Of a stretch of DNA of 64,000 bases, positions 1 through 10,525 are shown in pieces. Source of the DNA: Immersiella caudata. Lineage: Eukaryota; Ascomycota; Sordariomycetes; Sordariales; Lasiosphaeriaceae. Under the pieces are notes generated by a model. It was not told the origin of the DNA. It was given only the letters and a program-made list of their open reading frames with translations, and made no database searches. Location of the stretch: the NCBI GenBank assembly GCA_030512335.1, contig JAULSU010000004.1, positions 5,146,001 through 5,210,000 on the forward strand. Direction: 5' to 3'. Every line of letters starts with the position of its first letter. Within the stretch, counting starts at the first letter, position 1. Made by a program: the position numbers and the translations under genes.

Positions 1-2767
1 TCGGGCGGCGTAGTGTCCTTCTTCACATCTCCAGCTAGCTGCTCGGTGGCCCCAATCGATGACTCGCCTTGGGACTCGAGCACTGCAGGTGCTGATTTCC
101 GCGGTCTAGGCTTCTTCGGCTTCGGTTCTGCCCGGGCAGGAGAAGAAGTCAGAGATGTCATCCCAGTATTGCCGGTAATACGGTGTAACTCCTCCATTAT
201 TTTCCAAGAGAGATAGGCAGCATTCTGCTTGTGATCGCGGATCGATGCCGGGCGCTTGGCATTCGGGTTCAGCTTTCGTTCGATCTTGGCCTTTGCCGCC
301 CGAACACGAGCCTTGGGCGGTCGAGGGGTTGGCTGTGGTTGTGAGGGTGGGATGGCTTCCTGCGACGACGGGCAAGCCTCCTGTGACAATGAGGCAGCTT
401 CCTGTGACAGTGGGACGGTCTCCTGTTGCAAATCCTCCGGGATGTCACTCGAGCCTTCATCGGCGCCCACCAGTATACTGTCCTTCACATCCTCCAACTT
501 CTTTGCAAGCCCGCTGCTCTCTCTTCGCTTGAGCGCGGCTGCTTTTGCGCTCTCGCGCCGTTTCGCGGCGTCAACGCCACCGCTGTTTCGAGTCGCTCTC
601 GCAAGTTTCGCCTTCTCGTCCTCAGGCAGTGTAGTTCCAAGGGGTAACCAGAGCGCTGGCTTCCTCTGCCGCAAATCACCAACCCAGGCATCACAATCCC
701 ATTGAACCCAGAAGTCGAGAATGTCTGCCCACACGCTCTCAGGGGGCTTTGTGAAGTTCACAAAGACGACCTTGCCCCCGCGGTCGTGGACGGCTTTCGC
801 GAACTCCCTGACGAGCACCTTTAGGCCATGGACCCGCATGCTAGTGCCCAGGATGAGCAGCATATCGGGCCCCAGAGAGAGATCATGTTGAACAATCGGG
901 CTAATGAGGTGCGCGTGTGGATGTTCTTCGCCGTAAAGCACAATGTCAGGGCGAAGCTTTCCAACCCCGAGCGCCCGCTTCCCCCGCTCCTGTCGAGCTG
1001 CTGTAGCCCCCGCGCAGTGCGGACAAGCCGGCTGCCGGCCAGCCATGGTGTCTGCAATTCTCGTCTCATCATCCCAGGGCGAGGTGCGCGCACACTGGAA
1101 GCAACGTAGTTCGCCGAGAGAGCCATGAAGGAATACACACTCAACACCACGGTTGGGTCCTTGTGATCCTTTAGCTGCGGGGGCTGCAGATGGGCCAGTC
1201 GAAGGTGTATTCGTGGTTGCATCAGCCGCAAGGTCGTCCAAGCCGCGGTCGGAGGCTGGCCGCCCAGTGTCTTTAGAATCGGCTTCCTTCTCTTCAGCAC
1301 AACCGGGAGCTATTTGGCTCTGCGGCGGGCTGTCATATTGTGCCGCTGCCCGGGGCTCGTCGGCCTGCGAATCGTTCCGAGGTTCGTCCGAATCGCCGGC
1401 AGTCCGACTGGGGGTCGGAGCTGATGCCTCCGCATCCTTCGTTTTCGCACCTCCCAAGCTCCGGCCAGCCCTCGCTGAGAACCTGTATCGATTCCCGGGC
1501 CCCAGTTCCAAGGATGTAGAGAGGCCTACGCGCTCTTCGAGTTGGTCGATGTTTTGTGTGTAGCATCGCACCAGTTTCCTGCTGTCTCTGAGGACGCTGA
1601 CGAAATGGTGACTGCTTGTGGGCTCGGCCGTGCGAACCTTTTGCCTCAAACTCGTAGCGAAGGTGTAGAAGACAGATGTCTTTATCGGGCAAGACCAGAT
1701 TTGAGCATCGAATAGGTCTTTCCCCTTCATGACAGGGAGCGATGTTCGGCTGGATGCCGAAGCAAAGGATGTTTGCGAGGTGAGCGGTGGCGTCGAAGCG
1801 GACGAGGGTTCTTCGCTCTCGGATCGCGACGACATGCTGTCTTGGGAGGAGGACGGCGGTGAGGGGCTGGATGACTGACTCTGGTATCCCTGGTATGGGT
1901 CGAGAAGAACCGGCGGCGGGGATGATAGAGGCGAGGATCCAAGCGAATCAATGGGCAATAGAGGGAATGGGGCATCGGGAGGACCAAAATCTAGACTTGG
2001 TGGCGACGAAGCAAAGGGCAGAGGCTTCACCGTTGGCGTCGATATTCGGACATTGGGCTGACTCGGTCCGGGGTCTCTTCCAGAGAGACGTGGGCTCGAA
2101 ACCGGCGTCAACGCGTTGTATGGGGTTGTGGGCTTGCTGGCAGAGCTGGCGCCTTCAGCCGGTCGACATTCGGCAGGCGGGCCGGGGGCATGTTCCTCCT
2201 CGGTCGCGTCCTCCATGGTAACGCTGATCTCTGCTTCGCAATTGACCGGCTGATCACCAAACGGGGTGCTTCGCGGCGACGCGACCGCAGGGACAGATCG
2301 GGGACTGGGGGCACGGTCGTTGCGCTCTGCCTTGACGGTACTCACGGTACCACTGCTGTTCTGACATCGCCCGTCGAGTTTTCGCTGTTGTTCGGGGGCA
2401 TCAGAGCTTATGGACTCGGTGCCTTCGCGCGAAACCTTCCTCCGCTTCGCTGGCCTGTCGGAAGCAAAATCGGTCGATCGGTCGGACTCATCGCTCTCGC
2501 CATTGTCGCTCAATGGTGGCTTCGCTGCGGCGTCGAATTGGGCTTGTATCAGGGAGTAGAGACCGTTTTCCGATCGAAAATCCTGGGCTCGTCAGTCAAG
2601 GTTCGAAAGACGGAATGCATCTCAAGACGCGTCAAACGTACCGGGATTCCTGAGTTTGTGCTGATTCCTGCGCCTGTGATCACGACGACTTTCCTTGATT
2701 TCCACAACGTGGTTGCGATCTCCTGAAGCAGGGACTCGGAGCCCGGCTCAACGTGGATTGTAGGCAT
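1..2767 (-). CDS. Hst3/Hst4-type NAD-dependent histone deacetylase (sirtuin), 3' end outside window
   Basis: Two exons are visible: 2767-2642 and 2582 to the window edge, with a 59-bp intron at 2641-2583. The start at 2767 gives MPTIHVEPGSES, followed by the sirtuin motif GAGISTNSGIP and then DFRSENGLYSLIQAQFD across the splice junction. The NAD/catalytic core is split by a Ser/Pro/acid-rich insert of about 265 residues (roughly residues 62-326) that contains a basic PAKRRKV signal, probably nuclear. The core resumes at KGKDLFDA, followed by CYTQNID (about 382-388), the catalytic His in VFLHGSLG (about 528) and paired CxxC zinc ligands from about 536. About 900 residues are open without a stop, so the C-terminus lies beyond base 1. 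Members of this clade deacetylate histone H3 (K56) in the nucleus, and relatives in aspergilli influence secondary metabolism. The family call is strong; the substrate is inferred. Confidence 0.9.
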
Positions 2768-3463
2768 GACGACAGCACCATCGTGGAACGCGATGTTGAG
2801 GGGACGTTCGGGTGCGGGATTGAAGACGCGTCGGCCGTTTTTGCGGGGGCCATACAGGGAGCTCGGACCACACGTCACTGGCAATTGACCAAGAGCTCGA
2901 CCACCGCGCAGATGAATTACATTAACTTTGACGCCATGAAGAATGCTTCCGATATCTATTAAAACATGCCTCTTCAATCAATTCAGCGCCTCCATGCTTC
3001 CTCTTAAATCACGCTCATTTCCGTCCTAACGCCTTTAAAATGCAAAATTATGATCCCAAGGCCGCCCCAATGCACCCTTTTCCTCTCTTCTGCAAGCGAA
3101 CCAGCCACTCGAAATCCAAGCTCGGCACAGGCATCGGACGAGGGGCACGGGAAGCTATCCGATCACGTGTGAGAAGATCAAAACATCCCGCGCACCAGGG
3201 GCCGAAAGCTGAGATCTGTGACTATCGGTGCGCGCCAGCGCTAAGAGTCTCCTTCTGCGCAAGACCTACGCCGACGGAAACTCCAGCGCCCTTTCTCCTA
3301 CTGCAAAATTCGCCCTCCAACTTGAAACCGCAGCCCCAATCAGCTTGCTGACGCACCACAGTGCTTTGAAAGCCTTTCCGCGTCCAGGAACCGGCCCTTT
3401 CTCGCATACTCAATATACAGGCACGCTCCGAAGCAGTTCGACAGCTGATGCAACACGAGTTGC
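2768..3463. other. Intergenic, between divergently read sirtuin start and ankyrin gene end
   Basis: This stretch holds the sirtuin promoter and 5' leader and the 3' flank of the ankyrin gene. Short open frames exist on both strands, but none shows a recognisable domain or splice pattern. I see no repeat or RNA gene. Confidence 0.5.
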
Positions 3464-5707
3464 TCATCGAGTAAGAGGTGGACGCCGGCCTCTCGTCACA
3501 GGAGTAGGAGGAACCGTCGGATGAAGATGCGCATCACAGCCCGCCAAATCGCCACCACACGCCATCAACGACGAAGCAAGCGACAACTCTCCCATCCGAA
3601 TAGCCATACACAATAGCCGCGTTGCGTCGGCGGGCGCGAGAGGGGGAAGGCCACGCTGCGCGACGGCTCTTGCTGCTCGAATCGCGGTGTATTTGCTCTT
3701 GGCAAGGAGAGCCGTGAAGATGGCAGGATCCGACGTCAGCACGCCGTTAACGTCCAGATCGAGCACGAAGTCTAGTGTGTCTTGGTCGCCCGGGTTGACA
3801 AGGGCGTCGGCGAACATTGTCATGAGCTCGGCCTGGTCTACAACTCCTCGGATGCAGCCGCGGCGCACCAAGACGTCGCAGGCCTCGAGGTTGCGTGCCT
3901 GGAAAGCGAGCTGCAGCGGCGTGTGATTGTCTTTGTCCCTGACTTGAGACAATTCGGCCACGGCAGGTGAGTTCATCAGGATGCGGAGGGCGGCCTTTTG
4001 CATCGAGTGGAATGTGTTGGAGCCCTTGAAGACGAGATGAAGGATCGTGTTGCCCTCCGAGTCCCTCTCGTCCAGCCGAGCGCCGCCGCCGATGAGGATC
4101 TGGACGGACCGCGCCAAAGGTTCTGGGTTTTCGTCATTTAGCGTCGCGGCGACGGGGTTCTGGGGGCCCATGATGGCCTGCATCAACGCGGTGCGCCCGA
4201 CCGTGTTGCGCTCGTGGACATTGACACCAGCAGCGATGAGAGCCCGAAGCGCTGGTACGTTGTGGTTCTGAGCGGCAGCAATGAGCGGGGTGTCACCGCT
4301 GCAGTCTATCGTGTCAAGCACAGCGCCCTTCGAGATGAGTTTTCCGATCGCCTGGATCAATAGAGCAGCCTTCTGCCTCTCTTCGTTTATCCTCAGGTAA
4401 GGGTCCTCAGGAGATGGCGGCGCGCGGACGGGCCGAGCCGACGGCATGGCGCATAGGTGTAGAGGTGTCAGCCCCTTTTGGATTTCCGTAACTATGAAGC
4501 CGCGATTTGGGTCCGCGCCGAGATCCACAAGGTGGACGGCGGTGTCAAAGTGACCAAGCCGGCAAGCCTCTCCCAGCGGGGTGATAGTGGAATAGGGAAG
4601 ATACACCTTGGTGTCGACGTTGATGTCGGCGCCACTCTCCATCAGGAAGGCGATGGTATCCCACCGACGCTCAGCGTAGGCATGATACAGAGGAGTCAGG
4701 GTCCTCGCATCCCGAATATTAACGTCCTTCTGGACGCCGTTGTCCCGCAGATACCGCAAGACATCCACCATACCCATAGCGGCCGCGTGGTGCAGGGCGG
4801 TGACACACTGCGACTCGTCCCCATCGGCCGGGGGATCCATAATCGGCGACGCGCCCCACGACAGTAGCAGCTTCGCCGTCTCCGGCCGGGAGTGGCAGAT
4901 CGCAAGGTGCAGCGAGGACCACGAGGGCGGCGCGGACGTAGGCTCCGGGCACTCTGCGGCGTTCAAGAGTCCGTAGAGGCGCGTGCACTCGCACAGACGC
5001 TCGCACGAGGTGTTGACGGATGCGCCGTGGTCCAGCAGAATCTGGACAATATCATGGTGGCCGGCCTGCACCGCAAGGTGAAGCGCATTGTAGCGGCGGA
5101 CAATCATGTTATCGCCGAGGGCGTGAGGGTCAGCGGCGCCCTCGCGCTCCTGTTCGTCGAGGGTGGACGAGTCATCGCTGCGCTGCGCAACAACCTCGTC
5201 CATCCACACATCGGAATCGCGATCCGAGTCGTTTGCGACGGGGCCCCAGCTCCATGGCTCGGAGTTGGAGTTGCTCGAGGGTTGGTGTGTCGTAGATGCG
5301 CCCGTGGGATCGCTGTCCTCGGTCTCGATGGACCACTCGGCGGTCGACTCGGAGCCGTTGTCTGCGTCCCAGTCGACGTGGTCGTCCGCTGCGACGGCGG
5401 GCTGGCGCGCGGCGGCGTTGACTCGCTTCCAGTCGTCGAGCGGCAGACAGTCAACGAATTGGTGATCGGGGCCGACACCGGCCGCGAGCACCCGCTTCAG
5501 CGTGCCGGCGACTCCACAATGCGCCGCCCATGCGAGGGGCCATGCATCGCCCTGCGACACCGCTCGCTTGTAGACGATCGGGTTTGCGGAGTTGTAGAGT
5601 TTGCGATCGGTGCGCGCGAGCGCCGAAAGGTCTTTGAGGCGGTCGAGATGGTCGATGACAAAGGCGATGAGCTCGGCCGGCAGCGACGAGAGCGAGGGCG
5701 TAGCCAT
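3464..5707 (-). CDS. F-box-like / ankyrin-repeat protein
   Basis: One uninterrupted frame of 747 residues. The N-terminus (about 5-48; SSLPAELIAFVIDHLDRLKDL) matches the F-box pattern that recruits SCF ubiquitin ligases. After an acidic Ser/Asp-rich spacer (about 110-200) come roughly ten ankyrin repeats, starting with NALHLAVQAGHHDIVQILLD and continuing to about residue 620. They show the TPLH/ALH..A..G....V..LL pattern and end in a less regular helical C-terminus. Ankyrin stacks bind proteins, so a substrate-receptor role is plausible but not shown. The ATG at 5707 opens directly on the F-box-like segment, which supports it as the start. The long antisense frames over this gene are compositional shadows of GC-rich codons. 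Confidence 0.85.
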   Translation of the reverse strand: MATPSLSSLPAELIAFVIDHLDRLKDLSALARTDRKLYNSANPIVYKRAVSQGDAWPLAWAAHCGVAGTLKRVLAAGVGPDHQFVDCLPLDDWKRVNAAARQPAVAADDHVDWDADNGSESTAEWSIETEDSDPTGASTTHQPSSNSNSEPWSWGPVANDSDRDSDVWMDEVVAQRSDDSSTLDEQEREGAADPHALGDNMIVRRYNALHLAVQAGHHDIVQILLDHGASVNTSCERLCECTRLYGLLNAAECPEPTSAPPSWSSLHLAICHSRPETAKLLLSWGASPIMDPPADGDESQCVTALHHAAAMGMVDVLRYLRDNGVQKDVNIRDARTLTPLYHAYAERRWDTIAFLMESGADINVDTKVYLPYSTITPLGEACRLGHFDTAVHLVDLGADPNRGFIVTEIQKGLTPLHLCAMPSARPVRAPPSPEDPYLRINEERQKAALLIQAIGKLISKGAVLDTIDCSGDTPLIAAAQNHNVPALRALIAAGVNVHERNTVGRTALMQAIMGPQNPVAATLNDENPEPLARSVQILIGGGARLDERDSEGNTILHLVFKGSNTFHSMQKAALRILMNSPAVAELSQVRDKDNHTPLQLAFQARNLEACDVLVRRGCIRGVVDQAELMTMFADALVNPGDQDTLDFVLDLDVNGVLTSDPAIFTALLAKSKYTAIRAARAVAQRGLPPLAPADATRLLCMAIRMGELSLASSLMACGGDLAGCDAHLHPTVPPTPVTRGRRPPLTR

Positions 5708-6107
5708 CGTCGTAGAAGGGCCGTTACTGGCGTAGGGATACCGCGTCAGTCACTTGCTGCGATGCATGGCCGGGAAAGGAGTTTGGTTGCTGCATGTTCC
5801 CTGAAGCCCCACGGGTTACGGAAGGGTTGCGCGTCCTGGTGCAGGATGCAGGCCCGTGCGCAATAGGCAAAAAGGTCATGGCTGAATTGCAATTTCACGC
5901 GGGCTTCAAAAAAAACGTGACTAGACGCATGAAATAATATTTGACAAACGCTTGGGTATCTCTGGAGAGGCCTTCAAAACTCGAAATCGGCCTGGAAATG
6001 CTAAGAAATGGTCTTCCAAAATGTCCTTGTGCGCCCCCGAAAAAATCGATTCCCAAACCATGAAACCAAACCGTAAAAAAAAAACATCATGCGACCCCTG
6101 GAACCAA
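5708..6107. other. Intergenic, no gene seen
   Basis: 400 bp upstream of the ankyrin gene and downstream of the GPCR gene. It is locally A-rich, including an A9 run near 6076. No coding or structural signal was found. Confidence 0.5.
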
Positions 6108-7322
6108 TCATACCATCTCCCTGCTCGGCCCCTGAGAGCTGCTCCGACCCCCCTCAATTCCAATGTCTAAGAAGTCCCAGCTATCGCGCCGTCGCGAAGC
6201 TGGAGATGCATCGCGCCACATTGAATAAACACTTTTTCCTTGCCGTGTGGGCTTTGCTCTCCTTTTTGGAGGAGCCCCCACCAATTTGCGGTTAGCCATT
6301 TTCCTCCGAAGTGTCGTCCAGTTCGCGAAGAAGAAAACGGAGGCGGTGAATGTGCCTTGCAGAGGGATGACAATCGCAGATATCACATGGAGGCCGAGAG
6401 GGGATTCGGAGTGGACGATTTCGTAGACGCGATGAATGCTGGTGAGTGTCCATGCTGCTGCGACGGAGAGGGTGAAGAGGACTGCGGTGTGGAGGTAGTC
6501 GCGCTTCATGGCGTCGTCGTCGGTGGATCGGTCGAGTGTTTCGTGGATCGAGGGGTTGTAGATGCTCGGGGAGGGTGAGCGGTTCGGTGTGGCGGAGATA
6601 AGGAAGGCCGTCATCCCTGGTGATGAGAGGGACGAAGGGTGCCGAGAGTGGGAAGCCTCCGGGTGGCCTGGCTTGCTGGGCTTGAGATGTGTGCGGATAC
6701 CGATCGTGGCGTAGATGACGAGGGACGTGAGCAAGCAGGTCCAGACAATCATGTAGCAGGTATAGATGCGAAGGGAACTCCAGTCGTCGCTGATCCAGCA
6801 CCATGTGCCCGCATTGCCGAACACACGGGATTTCCCTGACTCGGTTACGAGGAGGCACATGAGGGCGATGCCGAATGGACCCCCAAAGCAGGTGAGACAG
6901 TACAGCCAGCCCCATTTCCGGAGGCTGTGGAGGTCGGCGTCGTGGAAATACACGAGCAGGATGTTGATGGCCATTGCTAGACACCACCATGCATCGGATT
7001 GTGTGAACCTGTTTGGGTCAGCGGAGGGAAAGGAAAACAAAGGGGGCGGGACCCACATCTGGAACAAGAACCCCTGAAGTTGACAAAGAGGACTTGTTTG
7101 TCCTTGATGAATGCCATCGTAGGCAACGATGCTAGCAATCGCAGAAAAGCTGTTGGCGATGACAGCAAAAAGGACGAAAGTGTTTGGTACTGTTCGCAGT
7201 CGAGGTAGGAGGACGAAGAAGGCGATGACGACGATGACAGCACAAAGGGACAATGAGCCACCAACCCGTTCAAGAATAACCAGAGCCCGAACCTGGTCCT
7301 CGGTAAGCGTGCTTGCTGCCAT
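6108..7322 (-). CDS. cAMP-receptor-like seven-transmembrane GPCR
   Basis: Exons 7322-7057 and 7008-6108 give 388 residues. The 48-bp intron (7056-7009, GTGGGT...ACAG) is a multiple of three and has no stop. Removing it joins ..LFQM to FTQSDAWWCLAMAIN.., which is the usual TM3 region of fungal Dicty_CAR-type receptors. Hydrophobic segments include LSLCAVIVVIAFFVLLPRL, a second near residue 45, the TM3 region, LYCLTCFGGPFGIALMCLL, YMIVWTCLLTSLVIYATIG, and two after the third loop (AVLFTLSVAAAWTLTS and VISAIVIPLQGTFTASVFFF). The third cytoplasmic loop is long and Ser/Pro-rich. The likely role is a plasma-membrane nutrient or cAMP-type sensor coupled to a G protein; the ligand is unknown. Confidence 0.85.
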   Translation of the reverse strand: MAASTLTEDQVRALVILERVGGSLSLCAVIVVIAFFVLLPRLRTVPNTFVLFAVIANSFSAIASIVAYDGIHQGQTSPLCQLQGFLFQMWVPPPLFSFPSADPNRFTQSDAWWCLAMAINILLVYFHDADLHSLRKWGWLYCLTCFGGPFGIALMCLLVTESGKSRVFGNAGTWCWISDDWSSLRIYTCYMIVWTCLLTSLVIYATIGIRTHLKPSKPGHPEASHSRHPSSLSSPGMTAFLISATPNRSPSPSIYNPSIHETLDRSTDDDAMKRDYLHTAVLFTLSVAAAWTLTSIHRVYEIVHSESPLGLHVISAIVIPLQGTFTASVFFFANWTTLRRKMANRKLVGAPPKRRAKPTRQGKSVYSMWRDASPASRRRDSWDFLDIGIEGGRSSSQGPSREMV

Positions 7323-9138
7323 TCTTGCGGCCGGCGAAGTGAGAAGAGTTCTGGAACAGGCTGGAGGGACTTCTGTCCACCCGTCTGGTAGTTATTCCCC
7401 GGCGGCGTCCATTTCCAGGAACTCACGATCCCAGATGTGGGGGGTAAGCGGAAGGTTGCCGATGGGAATGCATGATGATGGGTAGCATTATAGATGCCAT
7501 TACCAGCCGCGCCTCATCCACGATCTCCAAAGGCGCATGCCGAAAGCGTGGTCTTGAAGGCCCGACCCAGCCAGGTGGTTGCACAAACGACCACCCTGTA
7601 AGGCTGCGCACTCACGCTACCGGACAGACAGCTGGGGAATGTGCCGCGAGGCCGAGAATAGAAAACTGGGGCTCAATTGCTGTTGCTGCGCCGGCCGACT
7701 TTCCCGGATAAATATGCGCGCAGGATCGCTTGCCGCTTACCGGAGCCGCGAATAGTACCACCGATATTGAGATGCATGCAGATGACGAAGAGCTACTCGG
7801 CCGGAGGGCATTGAGCTCGCAAGTTGCTGACACGTCGGGAATGAAGAACAATGAAATGCGGAGGCTATCGCCGAGTCGTCGTGGCTTCCACTAGAGTGTA
7901 GACAGAATCGAGAAGGAACGATTAGGTTGCCACTCGTCCACGCCGCAATGCTGCTTTGCCGCCGATCTGGGGTGTCGGCAATTTTCCGACGCCCGATAGA
8001 CGACGATGGAGGGGAGAAGGCCAGGGAAGAAAATGGTGCGCGTGTGCGGAGCGGTAGTTCAGCGAGTCGGCAAAGCGTGCAACGCAGCCCGAACGTCAAT
8101 ATCGAAGAGAGAGTTTCTATGTGCACCAAGTATATTGCGAAGAGGGAATGAATATTGTGCGAAGACTCCGGCCAAAAGAGAGGGGCCATCAGCTCCATGC
8201 GAAAACACGGTACGCAGAACGACAAAGACCTTCAACTTCCACAGGCCGGCATCAGCTGCATTATAGGCGACGCTTTTCACATCTTGAAATGCCTGGTAAC
8301 TATTGTAAAAGGCGTCATTTGCTTTTAAAAAGGTCTTGTTAACTAACATTGATGGAGGCCTTTTACCAGTGTCCATACCTCTCGGCGCACTGGCCAAACG
8401 GACCATTTCTTGTGGCCGGAGCCTTCGTACAGAAGAAAAGCCTAATCCAGTTGGAGATGGGAGTTTGCGCCCAATTGCTCGTTATCGCTCCAGGGTACGG
8501 TAAAAGTTCGGTGCAGGGTACGCGCTCTCACCGCGCAGCATGCTCGCCAGATGGTCTGCAGTCGTTATCCGCTCTTTCCGAACATCAACTGTTTCTCCCG
8601 GTCTCTCAACTGTTTTCTAACCTCAGGACAAGCAAGAACATTTGCTCAGCCGCGGGCATGAGCTGCCTTGGGAACCGAAGCCCGGTTGTTTCGGGTTGTG
8701 AACCTGGAAACATTTTCTGCGGCACACGTCTGCGCACCTCAGACAACACGCAAAACCGTCCAATGTGGGCACGGTAAGAAATTCAAAGTACCTAGGTTCT
8801 ACTTCCTCTTGCCCTCCCCTTCGGTATTTTAGCTTGACTCGGGGGCGGGGGACACACCAAAGCGATGCGGCGCTGTCATAATTTGCAGAGCTCCCCAGCG
8901 AATGGAATGGGAAAGACGACGGGGAGGGTGTCGGACGCCTATTCGTTTCCCTTCTGCATAGGTAGCGTGACGTAGGAATAGTTGGCATCTCCCTCAATAC
9001 AACGCGGGCTATTCCCGAAACTACCGGTCCCGTCGTTATGCGGGTACGAGGCACAATCGCTGCTCAACCCACCCCGCATTCGAGCTGGAGGCATCCCTCT
9101 TCCACCCGGGTCATGTTGTCCACAACAAAGAGTGAACA
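7323..9138. other. Intergenic, 1.8 kb, contains a MITE-like element
   Basis: This is the promoter side of both the GPCR gene (minus) and the kinase-like gene (plus). Apart from the inverted-repeat element at 8160-8427 I see no convincing gene. Open frames here (for example minus 8059-8406) lie inside or across the element and lack domain signal. Confidence 0.5.
8160..8427. mobile_element. MITE-like terminal-inverted-repeat element, copy A
   Basis: The left end reads CGAAGACTCCGGCCAAAAGA. The reverse complement of the right end reads CGAAGGCTCCGGCCACAAGA, so the ends form an inverted repeat of about 20-28 bp with few mismatches. The right end is followed by TA and the left is preceded by TG, consistent with a decayed TA target duplication. 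The interior aligns along its length with the element at 32196-32512, for example the shared segment GAGGGGCCATC(A/T)GCTCC and the block around 8282-8325. It is about 268 bp and encodes nothing recognisable, as expected of a non-autonomous DNA transposon. The TA duplication suggests Tc1/mariner-type mobilisation, which is inference. Confidence 0.75.
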
Positions 9139-10126
9139 ATGGACTTGTCAGCGATTCCACCACGGCCGGCAACTCCTCAGGTTCTCCTCCACCGTCTACC
9201 TGACAGGGAAGACGAAGAGCCGCTGCGAAAACCGTCAAAATATGTCGTTCTCATAATGGGCAGCACTGCCGTTGTGGGCAAGGTGGCAATTGCGAGATCA
9301 GTCTCGGATGCATTGTCCTGTACGCTACGCGAGGGTGACAGCATCCACCGATCCTCTGCGAAGGCCGCCAGTATCTCCTCTTCAGGGGGGCCCAATAGGG
9401 AGCGGTATCAGCGCATGGTCAGTGTTCTACCTCCTCAGCGCCCCCCATCTTCGAATTGTTGAACTGAAACCTCTTCAGTGGCTATCCAAAATGACACGCA
9501 CCGGAGATCTCTTCCCCGAGGAATCGCGCCCAGCTACAGAGGGTTTCTCCGGCTTCGGCGGAACCTCGTCAGCCTCCACCAGCCGCCGTGGCTCAGTGAG
9601 CTCCGTCGCCTCGGGACATTCATCTTCGTCATCAGCACCAACCTCCACCGCGCCGTATATCGCAAGCAGCCAGCCACCAGCTCGACCCATCACGAGCACG
9701 TTTCAAACTGAGACGTCGGCGCCAAGAGGTCTTACCGTTTTCACACTCTCCGAGCAAGAACGGCGCCGGCGAGCGAATCCGGCTTTGATGGTACTGACGC
9801 ATCCTGAGCTGGAGTCATGGCATAAACTCGCCATTCGGAATGCAGTGAGCCCCTATGGGATTGGAATTATCTTTGTGCCATTGTACGAGGAGAAAGATGA
9901 GGAAGAGGAAGTGCTCCCGGTACTGCGTCCTCTGGACCCGTCTACAATGTCGAGTTTTCCAGCTTCATTTGAGCAGCTCAGGGCTGAGACCAAGAAGCAA
10001 AGAGATTGGGGGACTTTGGATCGGGAGATGAAGATTTGGATTGATGTTGATTCTGATGTTGGAGCCAAGACTGCGGAAATCATTGAGCTTGTCCGCGATG
10101 CCATGGGTGTTGATGCGCCAGAGTGA
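9139..10126 (+). CDS. Gluconokinase/shikimate-kinase-like P-loop protein with degenerate Walker A
   Basis: Exons 9139-9417 and 9479-10126 give 308 residues. The 61-bp intron (GTCAGT..ACTGAAAC..CAG) joins ..RYQRM to WLSKMTRTG. An N-terminal beta-strand/loop/helix, VVLIMGSTAVVGKVAIARSV (about 35-54), stands where gluconokinase-like proteins have GxxxxGKS/T, followed by an EGDSIH element like the EGDxxH of gluconokinases. Here the loop has one extra residue and Val in place of the Ser/Thr after Lys. A Ser-rich spacer follows, then a conserved-looking alpha/beta C-terminal half (HPELESWHKLAIRN.., IWIDVDSDVGAKTAEIIELV). It may be a catalytically altered relative or a pseudokinase. The start is the first ATG in frame; an upstream exon cannot be excluded. 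Confidence 0.6.
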
Positions 10127-10525
10127 TGCACTCATAATTGAAGGTCGATTCTTCTCAGTCTGGGTGGCCCAGTGTCTCTTGAGATTCAAGATAGAGGTAC
10201 ATGCAACGCTTGCGTGAGTTACGCCCAGTTCGCTAGCTCACCGAGGTGTGTTGGGAGGAAGTGGTAGGATGGTTCTCTCGCGGCTAAATCCTGCATCGCC
10301 GGTTTCCTGTCAAGTTCGGTCGCCAACTGCCGTGCGCAACATTGTTCCAGGTTGTCCTTGTACTACCGATGGATCCTCCCACTCAGCCGCATCTATTATT
10401 GGAAACTTCGAGACGAGATGGGGCTCATCCACTGCAGCCGCTACAGCCTTGCTCGCTAACGACGGCAGACCTTCAAAGTTGTCAAACTGAGCGACCCAAC
10501 AAACGGAGGCTGAGGATGCGTGAAC
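10127..10525. other. Convergent intergenic
   Basis: About 400 bp between the 3' ends of the kinase-like gene (plus) and the SDR gene (minus). No gene or repeat was seen. Confidence 0.5.

Noticed and set aside
4892..5866. 324-codon plus-strand frame opposite the ankyrin gene
   Set aside because: It mirrors a well-supported ankyrin protein and has no domain; the GC-rich codons of the real gene leave the antisense open.
8059..8406. 115-codon minus-strand frame
   Set aside because: It lies almost wholly within the inverted-repeat element and is explained by it.
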